Of a DNA stretch of 64,000 nucleotides, positions 22,259-34,314 are shown in pieces. The translations under genes were made by a program, and so were the position numbers. This DNA is from Vicia villosa. Its lineage: Eukaryota > Streptophyta > Magnoliopsida > Fabales > Fabaceae. Within the stretch, counting starts at the first letter, position 1. Each line of letters begins with the position of its first letter. A model generated the notes under the pieces. That model searched no databases. It was not told the DNA's origin and worked only from the letters and a program-made list of their open reading frames with translations. Location of the stretch: positions 23,956,808-24,020,807 of the forward strand of contig NC_081180.1 in NCBI RefSeq assembly GCF_029867415.1, in the 5' to 3' direction.

Positions 22259-23898
22259 TTATTCAACCATGAACCGTCGAGCCATGCGACGTTAAACGAA
22301 GCACTTTGTGGGAGGTAACCCACACTTCTAATGTTTTGTTTTGTTTAGTTTTTATTTCAGGAAATAATCAGGGAACCCGTCTAGTGAAAGCTAGGAGGCA
22401 GCAATTGATATTGCGTTACTCTCTGTAAGTCATCCTCTCGGATTTGTTACGAAACATTGAGGTCAATGTTTAGTTCAAGTTTGGGGGGTGGACCTATTTA
22501 TTTTTGATTTTTGAATTGTTCAAAGTTTCTAGTTTCTGTTTTTTTTTTAATTATGTACTCCCAGTTAGAGTAAGTAGTTCCATAACAGAATGAGAACCTC
22601 AAGCGAAGTATCAACAAAGGAGCAACATGCATGAAAGTGGTAGTGAGTGAAATTTTTTTGAGAAAATTAAATTTTCACTTTCTTTTTCAATAAAATGACA
22701 AAGCAGGTATGAATTTTTGAACTCAAACTCCTAATGTGTGCAATGAAACTTAAGGTGTTAGTAAATACTGTCAGAAGTTCTTTATGGTACATTGTTTATT
22801 GGATCAGCTTAGCCTTAACCATTGTGAGGAAAGCTTTCCATTGTTTACTATATGCAGGAGACCATCAATTATTTTGAGTTATTCGTATCATGCTAAACCG
22901 GTTGTTGCATCGTCTGTGGAAATCTGTGGAAGTGATTTAGGCAATTGTTTGAATTTGAGAGTTCTTTGAGCCGACTCTACCGTAAAAATTATTTTCTTCT
23001 GTGAGAGTGTGATCTTTTGCTAACCATTCTTTGAGCCTGAGGTCAAGATAAGCATCATAATATGCACCAAGGAAAATACCTGGTGAGTATTGATCTCAAT
23101 AAAAGTTTTGTTCTGGATCATCAACCATAAAATTTGGTGATGTGTTTTCTCTTTAACCCTTTTTAGAAAGTAGGGGAGCATTCATATAATCTGAATACAG
23201 GTTGATCTCCAAGTTGGGGAGAGTCACATTCAAAAGAAGAGTAAGTACTTATGGTAATCGGTGAAAGAAAAAAAGGTCGTAGCTTGAAAAAAAAAAGAGA
23301 AAGAAGTAACAACGTTTGAATATAACGGTTGTTGAAAAAAAAAAGAGAAAAAAAAAAGAAGAATCAAGCTACGAATGAATGAAAAAAGATGGACAGGTGA
23401 AGGAAGTAGAGTTTTAGAGAAAAAGAAATAAGTTATGAATTGGATGCTTCCCTATATTAGGAACAACCCTTGATTATCTTCTTTTCTTTGAATCTAAACC
23501 ACATTACAACCATAGAAAGACCTTCTGATTCTCAGATCCCACAGTACTTGATGCTAGCAAGTTGGTGAACGTATGATATGGATTCTTGTTGATTTAATTG
23601 TTTGGATGAGTGTTTAACCCCTCTTTTATTCATCATACTTTTTGATGAGAGTGATTAGTGCTGATTCAATTACAATTGTGTAGCGTTTTGAACTTCTGGA
23701 GGTAATTTGCTTTCAAAGTTTGTTTCATGTGTATATTCTGAGTTTGCAGGTAGAAGAGGAGTATTTGACTTAGTTACTGTATTGAACCACTTGAGAAAAA
23801 CTTTTTGAAAAAAAACCTGTTGCATGATTGTCGGTAAACTTTGCTGGAGGTAAGTAATTTCATTTAGGGACAAACAAAACTCTAAGTTGGGGAGAGTT
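22259..23898 (+). other. Athila-type 3' internal region, non-coding
   Basis: No ORF is supported. After the gag stop a CCGTCGAGCCATGCGACG segment and GGGAGGTAACCC resemble conserved post-coding text of Athila elements. Purine-rich A/G runs lie at 23265-23370, and the polypurine tract abuts the 3' LTR. Confidence 0.6.
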
Positions 23899-25079
23899 TG
23901 TTAGGAGTAAATTAATGGTAAATTCATGTGTTAATATAAGTAAATTTTGGTTTAAACTAATGCAAATTGTGATAGATCCATAGGTTTTTATGAAGAATTG
24001 AACTGAATAAGTTTAGTTCGTGTATAAAGCAAATCGAATCACTTGTGGGTGTTATTGTTGCAGGTTTAGAGCTGAACTGGAGCTTTAGGAGAACATGAAG
24101 AGGAAAGAAAGCTGGAAGTCTCAAAGGCAAAGCAAAAAGTTGAAGTCTGACAAGGGCGCGCCGCGGGAGTTCTAGCCAGCGCCGCGCCAAAGTCTCTGTT
24201 TGGGAGCGCGCCGCGCCAATCCGATGCCGCCCCGCGGCCTCGGCGTTAAAAGCCCAAAACTTCTATTTAAAAAGCCCTAGCTTCCAAGAGAAAAAGAACT
24301 TGGTAGAGATCTTTTGTGAGCGAAATTCAGAGAGCAATCCTAATCCAGAACAGCAAACAACATCCGACGGAGAATTCAACATCAATTGAAGACATTCCCT
24401 TGATGAAGATGAATCCATCCATGAAACCTTGTGTGTTCTTCATGTCTATGGAAAGCTAAATCCCTCTTGTTGAGTCTAAGGTAGTAGTTAACCTATGAAT
24501 ATACAATACCATTGATTAATTCCTGTGAACAATTATTTGAATTCATTATCAATAAGAAACCTTGTTTTTATTCTTAAATTATCGTTGAATCTTTGATCGA
24601 AAGAAAGGATTCAACTTTTGCCCTAGGTTACTATATTGATTCAATTGCAATTTGCAGAGATGGAATTGTAATTGGGTTTTCATAATTATCGTTCTTAATT
24701 ACTATTATCGTTATTGTGATTTGGAGAGATCGAATCTCATACCGGTAAAAGTTATCTAATTTGATTTGCAGACATGGAATCTTATTTGAGGATAAGTGAA
24801 GATAATGATTCAAAGGATTGTTCTATTGTGAATTAATTAATAATTGTATAGGATTAGGTTGATGAACCCTAAAGACTCAACATCTTTCTTTATTTGTTAA
24901 CACAAAGTCCTTTACTCGCTTTTATTTTATTATTTGCTTTTGATATTATTATTAGTATAAAACAAACCAAACCAAATTTCTTAACTCAAAATAAACAACT
25001 ATAGAACGGCAGTGATATTAACCAATCCCTGTGGATACGATATATTACAGAAAATATTTACCCACAAATACTTTCAACA
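23899..25079 (+). mobile_element. 3' LTR of nested Athila-type element
   Basis: 1181 bases, nearly identical to 19734-20914, followed by the GGAAC target duplication at 25080-25084. Confidence 0.95.
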
Positions 25080-25084
25080 GGAAC

Positions 25085-26343
25085 AAACAACAAGTCATTG
25101 AGTTTTAGCAAGTGATTAGGCATAAAATTAGAAGCAAACTAAGAGTTCTCTATTGACTTGACCTTGAGACATTGTCCATTACCAATTATCACTTTGTTTG
25201 GTCCTATACCAGATGCACTACTTTGTAAATGTAAATTGTGAGAAGTGATATGATAAGAAGCACCTAAGTCTTCAAACCAGGCTTGTGCTTCAAGATCTTG
25301 AGGTATGTTGAGTTTTTCATGATGTGCTACATATATTGATGCTTTAGTAGTGGAAGTTGGTGCATTTGAGATTTGAGCATCACTTGTACTTGCATATGTG
25401 GAACCTTGACCATGTGATTTTGATGCAATTGGAACAAAATGCTCATCAAATATATGTCAGCAGTCTAGTACAGAATGTCCATACTTGTTGCATAGATGAC
25501 AAGTAGGTTTATTGCCTGATGCAGCCTGTTGTCTTGCATCATGATTTGAATTTTTTCGTGCACCATGTCCACGTCCTTGAGCAACATTTGCAGGAGTTGG
25601 CACAAAGGAACCATGAGCAACATTGGCACAAAGGAACCATGAGCAACATTGGCAAAAGCACTTGATGTAACAAGTTCTTGCTTGTACTTATCTAGTTGTG
25701 CCTTTTGCACATATAGAAAAGCTTCGATCTTATAGATGTCAACGAAATCACCTTTGTTATATATCATCATAATGAATGGATTGTATTCTTTAGGTAACCC
25801 TTGCAGAATCGCATCCATTTGATCCATCTCAGAGATTGGATCACCTATAGTTAAGAGAGAATTTGCAATAGTTCTAATACGAAGAACATACTCAAAAATG
25901 GATTTGTTACCTTTCTTGCTAGTCTTTAATTTAGATCCCAGATGATGAACATGAGACTTCATGTTAGAGTTGAAGTGTTTGTGGACCTTGTCCCAAAATT
26001 CATGAGTATGCTTTCATGCAAGAACTCGAGGTATCACAGATTCAAAGATGGTTGATAATAACCATGTGAAGAGGGCTTGATCCTAAACCGCAAAAGCCTT
26101 ACACTTCTCGGACACCAAATTGGAGATTCTTTGAAGATCACTTTTGAACATGAGAGGAACATGTAGATTCACAATAAACCTATGTAGTTTATATGATAGA
26201 ATAACGCCTTCCACTTGTTGATCCCATAGCAAGAAATTATTATCTTGCAGTTTGATGGAAAGTTTAGGGTCAAATGAAGATGGCGACCTTGAGAAACTTA
26301 GCTGGACATGGAATTTTGAGAATGGTGCACTAGTTCTTGACAT
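25085..26343 (-). pseudogene. Copia gag, zinc knuckle and protease remains
   Basis: From 26343 the minus strand encodes a gag start with KLQDNNFLLWDQQVEGVI and KLHRFIVN, then (25962-25465) a UBN2-type gag core ending DKYKQEL. CHLCNKYGHSVLDC near 25507-25466 is a CX2CX4HX4C knuckle, and WFEDLGASYHIT (about 25282-25247) corresponds to the protease D-S/T-GA site with Leu in place of Ser. The nested element then interrupts the frame. A frameshift at about 25600 and several stops are present. Confidence 0.88.
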
Positions 26344-26639
26344 GGGGTAGTTAGTGCACCATGATTCGAGGAGTGCTCAAGATCGGCCATGATTGTTTCT
26401 CTGAAACTTTGAGTAGTAGATGCAATTGAGGATTAAAGAATGGCAAACTGCATTTCTCTGAAACTTTGTAGCAGATGATGAGGTTGCATGAGGTGTAAGT
26501 TTCTCTAAAACTGCTTACAAACACGTTCTTCTATAAAAATATGATCATGCACCTTGTGGAAACTCCAACCATGGCTTCCAAGAAGATTGTATGATGTTGA
26601 AGTGCAACAGAAATATGGTCCATAAGGCGATTGATACAA

Positions 26640-26859
26640 TGTTAAGGGATGATCTTTGATCATTGTCATGCTTAATCACTATGTGATTTAAGGAAGAAAG
26701 ATTGTGATAATAAGGTGAAGAAGATGACGAGAGGAAGAAGAAGAATGAATGTTCTATATTAGATGATTAATGAATACAAGCATAGCTATAGATTTATAGT
26801 TGGTGTTAGTTACACTTGGTGTAACTAACTTAGTAACTAACTTTATAACCACCTTTACA
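26640..26859 (-). mobile_element. 5' LTR of minus-strand Copia element
   Basis: 220 bases, + strand TGTTAAGGGATG to ACCTTTACA; partner of 16289-16488. Next to its left edge the minus strand carries the degraded Met-tRNA primer site. Confidence 0.8.
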
Positions 26860-27651
26860 TCAATCATAACGAGGTGATATTGGTTGTGCACAATTTCCTA
26901 AATTACTTCATTTTCTGCAACGTTTCATTATGAGTTATTACAATTTTAAAATTAATTTCCCTTATTTAAAATTTCTAGATATTCCTCTTGAGTACCGTAT
27001 CATTGCATCCCTGTCTTTTAAAAACATCAATTCTCAAAAATTCAATTTATGTCTTCTTCTTTTGTGTCACCAATGATGTTCTAGATTGCTAAGCCTATTG
27101 TGATGGGTCAAACAGAGTATGTACCAAGACCTATAGAATATGAGGCACAAAAAACTATTTGCACTCCCGAGTAATTATCTCATTCACTAAAAGACAAAGT
27201 CTTGCATTTTTAGGTCCTCTTGCACCTACGAATCATTTGAAGTATGTTCCATCTTTCTCTTTTCATCATTCCAAATACCCATTGTCTGCTTACAAAGCTT
27301 CTGTTAGACATTGTTTTCTTGATACAATCACCACCACTTTGAGATCCATGCCATGTACTACTCTTGCCTGATTTATAAGCAAGAAAACAAATTTCACGTT
27401 TATTAAGAAAAACAGTTAAGTGCATTTAATTTTCTTGATTTCATGTAAGAGAGTTAACATAATGACTAGTATATCCTCAATTAAATTGTCATCCACTAAC
27501 AATATTAAGTAATCAATGCAGGGATAATTTTGGATTAAAGACATTAAATGTACCTATATTTGTTGATATTTGCTTATATTTAAGGCCAAAAATTTTAGAA
27601 GACTTTTACTTATAAATAAGGCCGGACGAAGTAGTTTTAAGCCATTAGAAT
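26860..27651. repeat. Duplicated segment, first copy continued (A2)
   Basis: 26860-27320 aligns with 45151-45690, for example TTCTAGATTGCTAAGCCTATTGTGAT near 27080 against 45448-45475. About 27320-27635 has no counterpart in the second copy, and homology resumes for a few bases at GCCATTAGAA just before the LTR at 27652. No gene is supported. Confidence 0.8.
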
Positions 27652-28702
27652 TAATCAGTGCATTTTTATGCATGTCCTTTCATGTTTGTACTCAAGCATT
27701 TCCTTGGTTTGTTTTGATTATTTTTATGTTTTAATATTTTTTTATATTTTATTTTTAGCTTTATTTAATTTTCGCACTTTATTTTTCAGCTTTAGCAGTC
27801 TGCACGGAAACGATCATAACTGGATTTCCGTAAGTCCCATTGAGGCGTTCTAATAATCGCCGGAAAACTAAGAAAGAGAGCTACGACTTTTGTGTTGGAG
27901 TCAAAGTCAGATTCAGAACCTATATTTCCCAGATTTGCATTTGAAGTTGCAGCACTATTTTATTTTCAGTTTTTGGGTCGTTAAGTAGTGGGTCTGGGTT
28001 TTGTAATTTGACCCAGTTGGGTCGAAAACATTTTTGGCTGATGTACCTAGGGCTGGCCGCTACTGTTCATTGTCACCATACACTATTCACGAAATTTTCT
28101 GAGCTTTTACGAATTCATGGAGAACTAATCGCCTTTGAGTCAATCTGCTGTAATTCAGGTTCAAATACTTGAGATTATTATAATGTTAATTCTAGTTTAA
28201 TTCCTTTCAATGATATTTTGTGTTCTTGTAGGCTTAATTCAATTGCATGAAATATATTGATTCAATTTAGTTGATTGTATGATCCTAACATAGGCACGAC
28301 ACGTTTGCTTAATTCATTTGTGTGCCTGATCAATCATGTTTGCTTAATCCATGAAAATTTATCCCGTTTGCTTAATTCGGACAATAGGATCATACATCTC
28401 ACGAACTTAACCGCGTTTGTCACTGAGTTTGTATCCAAATAGGAATAGACAATTCGCTTAGGGTATTAAAATTATAATAATCGATGATAGTAGGAAATGA
28501 ATCGGTAGATTGACTTATTTCAATAATCACTTAATTCATAGTCACTTATTTTGTTTAATCGAAACTTAAACCAAACCCCCCCAATCAATTTTGTTCAGTT
28601 GATAATAAACAAGAATCTTTGAGAACGATATTTGAGTCACTTGTCGCTATCTACGGTCTTTTCAAAATAACTCGTTTTTGATCCGCGCGCGACAATTGAT
28701 CA
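27652..28702 (+). mobile_element. 5' LTR of deleted Athila-type element
   Basis: Begins TAATCAGTGC where the 3' LTR has TGATCAGTGC, so its terminal TG is mutated. Ends ATTGATCA directly before the primer site. Confidence 0.88.
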
Positions 28703-29156
28703 AATTGGCGCCGTTGCCGGGGATTCTTGTCGTTATTAACTTATTTTAGAGTATTAGGTTTAGTGTTCGTGCGTTTAGGCCATAGGCCTCGCGGTTTCGG
28801 CCATAACGTCTTTTTGAGTCAAAAAATCCGTTTTTGGGAAAATTGAGTCCGATCGATAATCTTTTTTTTCCTATTGGGAGTAGAATAATCGTGCGATGAA
28901 TACTCCCTTACTTTTCTAGAGTAAGGGAATTCAACCTCAAATCTCCAAATTCCTCTTTTTTCTATTTTTAATTATTTTTTTACTGTTTTTGCTGTTTAGA
29001 AAAAATCCAAAAAAAATCCATAATTCTTATTTCGTCTAATTAGATGAAATTCTGTGTTTTTTTATAATTTTCTGATTTTAATTTAATCATTTTCCTTCTT
29101 TCTATTTGTTTCCGCATGCTTTGGACATGGTTGGTATTTCTGTGTTTGTTGAAACC

Positions 29157-30260
29157 ATGACTGAACCAAGAACTTTGACGCAGTTGGCTGTCCATAATGT
29201 GAACTATAATGGTTTATGTATTGACTATCCTGCGGCTGATGCACCTTTTAAATTAGAATATGGTTTAACACATTTGTTGCCTAGGTTTAATGGTTTTGCA
29301 GGAGAGGATCCGCATAAGCATCTGAAGGAATTTCAGGTTGTGTGTTCTGCACCTTCCGAACCTTCACTAGAGGATATTGTCAAACAAATGGCTGCAAATA
29401 ATCTCCAGTATCAACAACAAATAGATTCTACTCTTCAGACTTTGCAAACACAAATTGGATAACTTGTCACTTTGATGAATGCCATGCAGCCAGCTCAAGG
29501 ATCAAACCAACAACCCTTGGAAGAGCAATCTGATTTTCAAATATAGTTGCTTTCTGAAAATGTTGATGATACTTGTACTGATTTGTTTGCAGATGATTTT
29601 CCATCATTGTCTGGTTTTGATGATGTTTACTCTTGTGATGTTTGTACTAACACTAATATTTGCTCTGTTTGTGCTGAAATTGAGCTTGCCTTGCACAATG
29701 ATATTCTTACTGCATATGAGGTTGCAAATGAAGTTGTTCATGTAGATGAAGCTCTCAACACCTCGGCTGCCTGGAAAAAACCATCCATTGAACAACCACC
29801 TTCCCGAGAGCTGAAACCAATTCTTGAAAATCTCAAATATGCTTATTTAGAGATGAATGAAAAACTTCTGGTTATAACTTCTTCTAAACTTTATTTTGAT
29901 CAAGAAAGTAAGTTTTTGCAGGTTTTGAAGAAGCATAAGAAAGGAATTGGATGGACCTTGGATAACATTTATGATATTAGTTCGTCCATGTGTGTGCATA
30001 GGATCTCACTTGAAGATGTAGCAAAAGTAGTGAGGCAGTCCCATAACCTTTGGTTCCTTGATATTGTGAAAGATGAGAGCACCTTCACGTGCCCATTTGA
30101 CACTTTTACTTTTAGAAGAACATTCGTTGATCCTGGAATAAAAGGCGAAGGAGCTAGACCACTTTTTAAGGACGATGAGCATTATCCAAAGCTGATCCAT
30201 GAGAACTATGTTTTGGAAGGAGAGATTGTAGAAGCGCATTCACTAGCAAAGGCTGTTTAA
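29157..30260 (+). pseudogene. Athila gag/pol deletion derivative with two in-frame stops
   Basis: One reading frame runs from ATG 29157 to 30258-30260 and is broken only by TAA at 29460-29462 and TAG at 29544-29546. It starts with Athila gag text (LTHLLPRFNGFAGEDPHKHL), jumps to the gag linker (DIVKQMAANNLQYQQQ), and after the stops reaches the RT-proximal block ENLKYAYLEMNEKL ... VLKKHKKGIGWTL ... SMCVHRISLED, then STFTCPFDTFTFRR. Most of gag, the protease, the RT core and integrase are deleted. The TAA lies where related gags have Gln (QIGQL), so a C-to-T change in CAA explains it. Confidence 0.85.
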
Positions 30261-31255
30261 GTGATCACATATCCTCCTTGACTACTCGGGTGTGTTTTGT
30301 CCTTTCTCTCACTCTTATTTTGTAATTATGTCCTTTCATTGAGGACAATGCTTGTTTTAAGTGTGGGGGAGGGAAACCTTTGTTTTATTTACTTGTTTTA
30401 CTATTTTGTCTTGTTTTGTTTTCAGATATTATAAAAAAAATGCATCTTTTTGAAAGTTCTAGGCTATAGACTAATTTGAGATTAGTTTGCGGAGACTTGG
30501 GAAAAATTCACAAGATCAGTATCGTCTTAACACCGTAAGTCTCCTGCATGTGGAAATTGATTTGAATTTTTTATTATGTTTTAGCCTTAAATTCTCATTC
30601 TCTGACATCTCTTGAGTAGTTTATTTCAGCAGTCGGCACCATCTCTCACACATTTTACGCAGGGAAGCCGATGAATATAAGTGAGTGTTCTAAAAAAAAG
30701 GGAATGGACCTTCTAAGTTTGGTGACTCTCACCCGGTCACTTAACCAAACGGTTGTGGAACCTTTAAAAGAAAAAGTTGAAAATAAGACTCTTTGTTAGT
30801 TGGTTCAGCGGTTTCTAGTGCTGAACTTGGTAGGGCGGATTATAGTCCGATCCCCCGCAACTACAACTGATTAAGCAAAGGGTTATGCCATGTAAGTACC
30901 AGAACCTTGTGCAGAAAAGGATCAGAGTTACTAACCGATCGTCTTGCTATAAGTGTGTGGAGATAACGGGCTTAATGTGATTGCGCCTGAATGAAAAAGA
31001 GCAAAAAGGATGAGTAAGTTAGGCTATGGTATAATAATATGATTTGAATTGGTTTGTGTATTTAGGAGGCTTATGTCTGCATAACTGTGGTTAGTGTTCT
31101 TAGGATGTCCTTAGTGTGCAACATTAGTATCTATCGATGTAAACTTAACCGAAGATGAGTTGTAGCCTAGGATGAGTAACTAATGATGTATTTGTGATTT
31201 CTTTGTTTTGTTGTTCATTTTGCTCGGAGTGCAAAAGTTCAAGTGTGGAGGAATT

Positions 31256-32311
31256 TGATCAGTGCATTTTTATGCATGTCCTTTCATGTTTGTACTCAAG
31301 CATTTCCTTGGTTTGTTTTGATTATTTTTATGTTTTAATGTGTTTTTATATTTTATTTTATTTTTAGCTTTTTTTAATTTTTGCACTTTATTTTTTCAGC
31401 TTTAGCAGTCTACACGGAAACGATCATAACTGGAGTTTCGAGAGTCCGATTGAGGCGTTCTAATAATGGCAGGAAAGCTAAGAAAGAGAGCTACGACTTT
31501 GGTGTTGGAGTGGAAGTCAGATTCGGAAACTATATTTCCCAGATGTGCGTTTGAAGCTGCAACACTATTTTATTTTCAGTTTTTGGGTCGTTAAGTAGTG
31601 GGCATGGGTTTTGTAATTTGACCCAGTTGGGTCGAAAACGTTTTTTGCTGATGTACCTAGGGCTGGCCGCTATTGTTCATTGTCACCATACACTATTCAC
31701 GAAATTTTCTGAGCTTTTACGAATTCATGGAGAACTAATCGCCTTTGAGTTGATCTGCTGTAATTCAGGTTCCAATACTTGAAATTATTATAATGTTAAT
31801 TCTAGTTTAATTCCTTTCAATGATGTTTTTTCGTTCTTGTATACTTAATTCAATTGCATGAAATATATTGATTCAATTTGGTTGATTGTATGATCCTAAT
31901 ATAGGCACGACACGTTTGCTTAATTTGTTTTTGTGCCTGATCAATCATGTTTGCTTAATCCATGAAAATTTATCCCGTTTTCTTAATTCGGACAATAGGA
32001 TCATACATCTCACGAACTTAACCGCGCTTGTCACTGAGTTTGTATCCAAATAGGAATAGACAATCCGCTTAGGGTATTAAAATTATAATAATCGATGATA
32101 GTAGGAACTGAATCGGTAGATTGACTTATTTCAATAATCACTTAATTCATAATCACTTATTTTGTTTAATCGAAACTTAAACCAAACCCCCAATCGATTT
32201 TGTTCAGTTGATAATAAACAAGAATCTTTGAGAACGATATTTGAGTCACTTGTCGCTATCTACGGTCTTTTCAAAATAACTCATCTATGATCCACGCGCG
32301 ACAGCGGATCA
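31256..32311 (+). mobile_element. 3' LTR of deleted Athila-type element
   Basis: Partner of 27652-28702, TGATCAGTGC to GCGGATCA, with scattered substitutions and small indels in T-rich tracts. Confidence 0.88.
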
Positions 32312-32569
32312 ACCACATCCAGGCCTTTGTATTTAATTGGTTTAGTCGAGTTAAAAAAAGGTGAATTCTTGAAGTAAATGTGCATATATCATCTTATCAT
32401 TCTTAGTAAGAATAGCACAAGTTACTTAGTATTAAGTAAGTTGTGTTATAAAGATAATTAGGTACCATCTAATTTTTCTATATGTATGGTCTTTTAAAAC
32501 TGAAATAAAATTTGCCTTTTTCCTTTATTACAAATTTTTTAAAAAGCCATAACTATAGAAGAACTCATA
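32312..32569. other. Short unannotated spacer between two retroelements
   Basis: AT-rich, no ORF or repeat that I recognise. It ends with the CACAT target duplication of the next element. Confidence 0.5.
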
Positions 32570-32574
32570 CACAT

Positions 32575-34013
32575 TGTTAGAAAATGAGAAAGAGAGCATA
32601 GTTGAGACAGAAATAAATGAAGTTGTTATATTTAATCAATAGAATGAATGAAGTTAGTTACATTGGTTGTTATTCTTAGAGAATCTGAGTTGGTGACAAC
32701 TCATCAATAATCTAACAACCCAAACTCTAACTAATTCCTTAAGATAAACTTTATGTTACTTCCTAATACACTCTAATATCTTTCCCTCAGAGGGAGGATT
32801 TTTCTTAGTGGAAGTCTTCCCTTAGTGTAGAGTAGTTTTGTCTACTACTTTAAGTTGAACCCTAAGAGCTAGAAACCTTAGTGAAGACAAAGGTTTAGTT
32901 AGGATATCAGTATTTTCCAGATTAACTGGAATGTGCTTGACACAAAATTTCTTGTTGATGACCTTTTACCTGAGAAAAAATATATCCAGTTCCATGTGCT
33001 TAATCTTGACATGGAAGACATGATTGTGATAAAGAGAAATAATGCTTAAGTTGTCACATTAGGTAATACACATGAGAATGTGTACTTGAAGCTCTGTAAG
33101 AAGAGACTCAACCCAGAGAACTTCTACTACAGTGATTGCAAGGCTTATGTAGTCTACTTCAGTACTAGACCTAGCTACTAGAGTTTATTTCTTGGACCAC
33201 AAAAAACTAGATTGATACCAAGATAGATACATGATCCTAATGTTGACCTTTTATCATCAGGGTCAAAACCCTTGTAATATGTGGGATCCTAAAGATAATC
33301 TGAGTCATGTCTTGTCAACTTGAGATTAGAAACCATTGGAGTGGGGAAACTCTTTGCATCACCCTCATTGATTTTGGCTAAGAGATCTCTAATGTATTTG
33401 GTTTGAGAAAGAAAATTGCCTCACGATGCAACGAAGAACCGGATTTGGGAGTGTAGTGAGTAGCCACGTAAAGAGGAGCGAATCTTCTAGAAGCCATATC
33501 ATATACGCGAGAATTTAAGTGTCTGACACACAACCTTCATTTATGAGACACCGAAGAGGCATTGTAGAATTCACAAGGTGGCGATGCAACTTGTGAATTA
33601 TGATGATACCTTTAACTTGTTGTTTCTAAGAAATGAAATTTGTATTGTAAAGTTTTATACTTATTTGTTGGGTGAAGGTTTTGAACGCATTCTTCAAGGA
33701 TGAACCACCAAAGTTCTTCAAAGCATTTCCACCTTGCGATGGAGATGACTGAGTAGTGTCAGTGGAAGCCATGCATGTGGTGGATCACAAGCTCATGATA
33801 CCATATTAAATAATGAGAAAGAAAGCATAGTTGAGAGAGAGAGAGAAAGAGATTAATTTGTTATATTGAATCAACAGAACGAATGAAGTTAGTTACATTG
33901 GTTTTTATTTATGGAAAAGTTAAGTTGATAACAACTCAACAATTATCTAATAAACCAAACTCTAACTAACTCCATAAGACTAACTTTCTATTACTTTGTA
34001 ATACGCTCTAATA
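32575..34013 (-). mobile_element. Internally deleted mini-Copia, 1439 bp, with CACAT target duplications
   Basis: LTRs 32575-32778 and 33804-34013 (about 205 bases) are flanked by perfect CACAT (32570-32574 and 34014-34018). The 5' LTR is on the right. The minus strand next to it reads TGGTATCATGAGC, a near-perfect Met-tRNA primer site. A gag start (ATG 33773-33771, with NALKNFGGSSLKNAFKTF and IIHKLHRHLVN) is followed directly by decayed RNase H-like text at about 33420-32900; protease, integrase and RT are missing. GAGGGAAAGA precedes the 3' LTR as polypurine tract. It is a short derivative of an Ale-like Copia. Confidence 0.85.
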
Positions 34014-34314
34014 CACATTACCTTTGTTCCTTTGACCATTTTACAGTAGAGGTAGGATTATTTGTTTGTGGAGATATTCTTGAAGAACACTCTTCTAGAA
34101 GATCAAGGTAAAAAGAAGGGTCAAATATCAAAGTGAAAATAGAGAAAGATCAAGAAAAAGACCAAGGTCAAATAGAAAACAATTAAAATTATGATTCAAG
34201 CATGGATCATAAATATCTTCCTAAATAATGGAGGACCACTAAGGACTATCCAATTTAGAATGTTATTAGAGAATTTCTAAGGGAGTTATAACTCGACACT
34301 CCCTTAGAAAGGTA

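Larger units (their letters stand above)
19734..25079 (+). mobile_element. Young non-autonomous Athila-type LTR retrotransposon, 5346 bp
   Basis: Complete structure: LTRs of 1181 bases, Asp-tRNA primer site directly after the 5' LTR, a gag-like ORF, a purine-rich tract (GGGGAGAG at 23889-23896) directly before the 3' LTR, and perfect GGAAC target duplications. The internal region is only 2984 bases and has no reverse transcriptase, RNase H or integrase, so copying would need enzymes from another element. LTR identity implies a recent insertion, of the order of 0.1-0.2 million years if commonly used plant rates of 6.5e-9 to 1.3e-8 per site per year apply. It sits inside the minus-strand Copia element. 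Confidence 0.93.
16289..26859 (-). mobile_element. Decayed Copia retrotransposon, split by a nested Athila-type insertion
   Basis: Two short LTRs (about 200 and 220 bases) flank minus-strand remains in the Copia order gag, CCHC knuckle, protease, pre-integrase, integrase, reverse transcriptase, RNase H. The right LTR is the 5' LTR. The primer site beside it, GTATCAATCGCC on the minus strand, is a degraded match to initiator-Met tRNA (TGGTATCAGAGCC). Numerous stops and frameshifts make it inactive. The element is interrupted at 19734-25079 within the region between protease and pre-integrase. RNase H end HARTKHIEFDIHFVRERV suggests an Ale/Retrofit-like lineage (recalled). Confidence 0.85.
27652..32311 (+). 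mobile_element. Older deleted Athila-type LTR retrotransposon
   Basis: Two LTRs of about 1050 bases (27652-28702 and 31256-32311) differ at many positions, so the insertion is clearly older than the one at 19734. The PBS TGGCGCCGTTGCCGGGGA is at 28706-28723, and a purine-rich GTGGAGGAATT precedes the 3' LTR. The internal region is only about 2.55 kb and carries the gag N-terminus fused to a short RT-proximal part, so it is a deletion derivative. No matching target duplication was found (AGAAT against ACCAC). Confidence 0.88.

Noticed and set aside
21970..22323. Minus-strand frame of 117 codons
   Set aside because: Antisense shadow of the Athila gag-derived frame.
27159..27371. Small gene in duplicated segment A2
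   Set aside because: The frame is not conserved in the second copy at 45540-45690, which has stops and indels.
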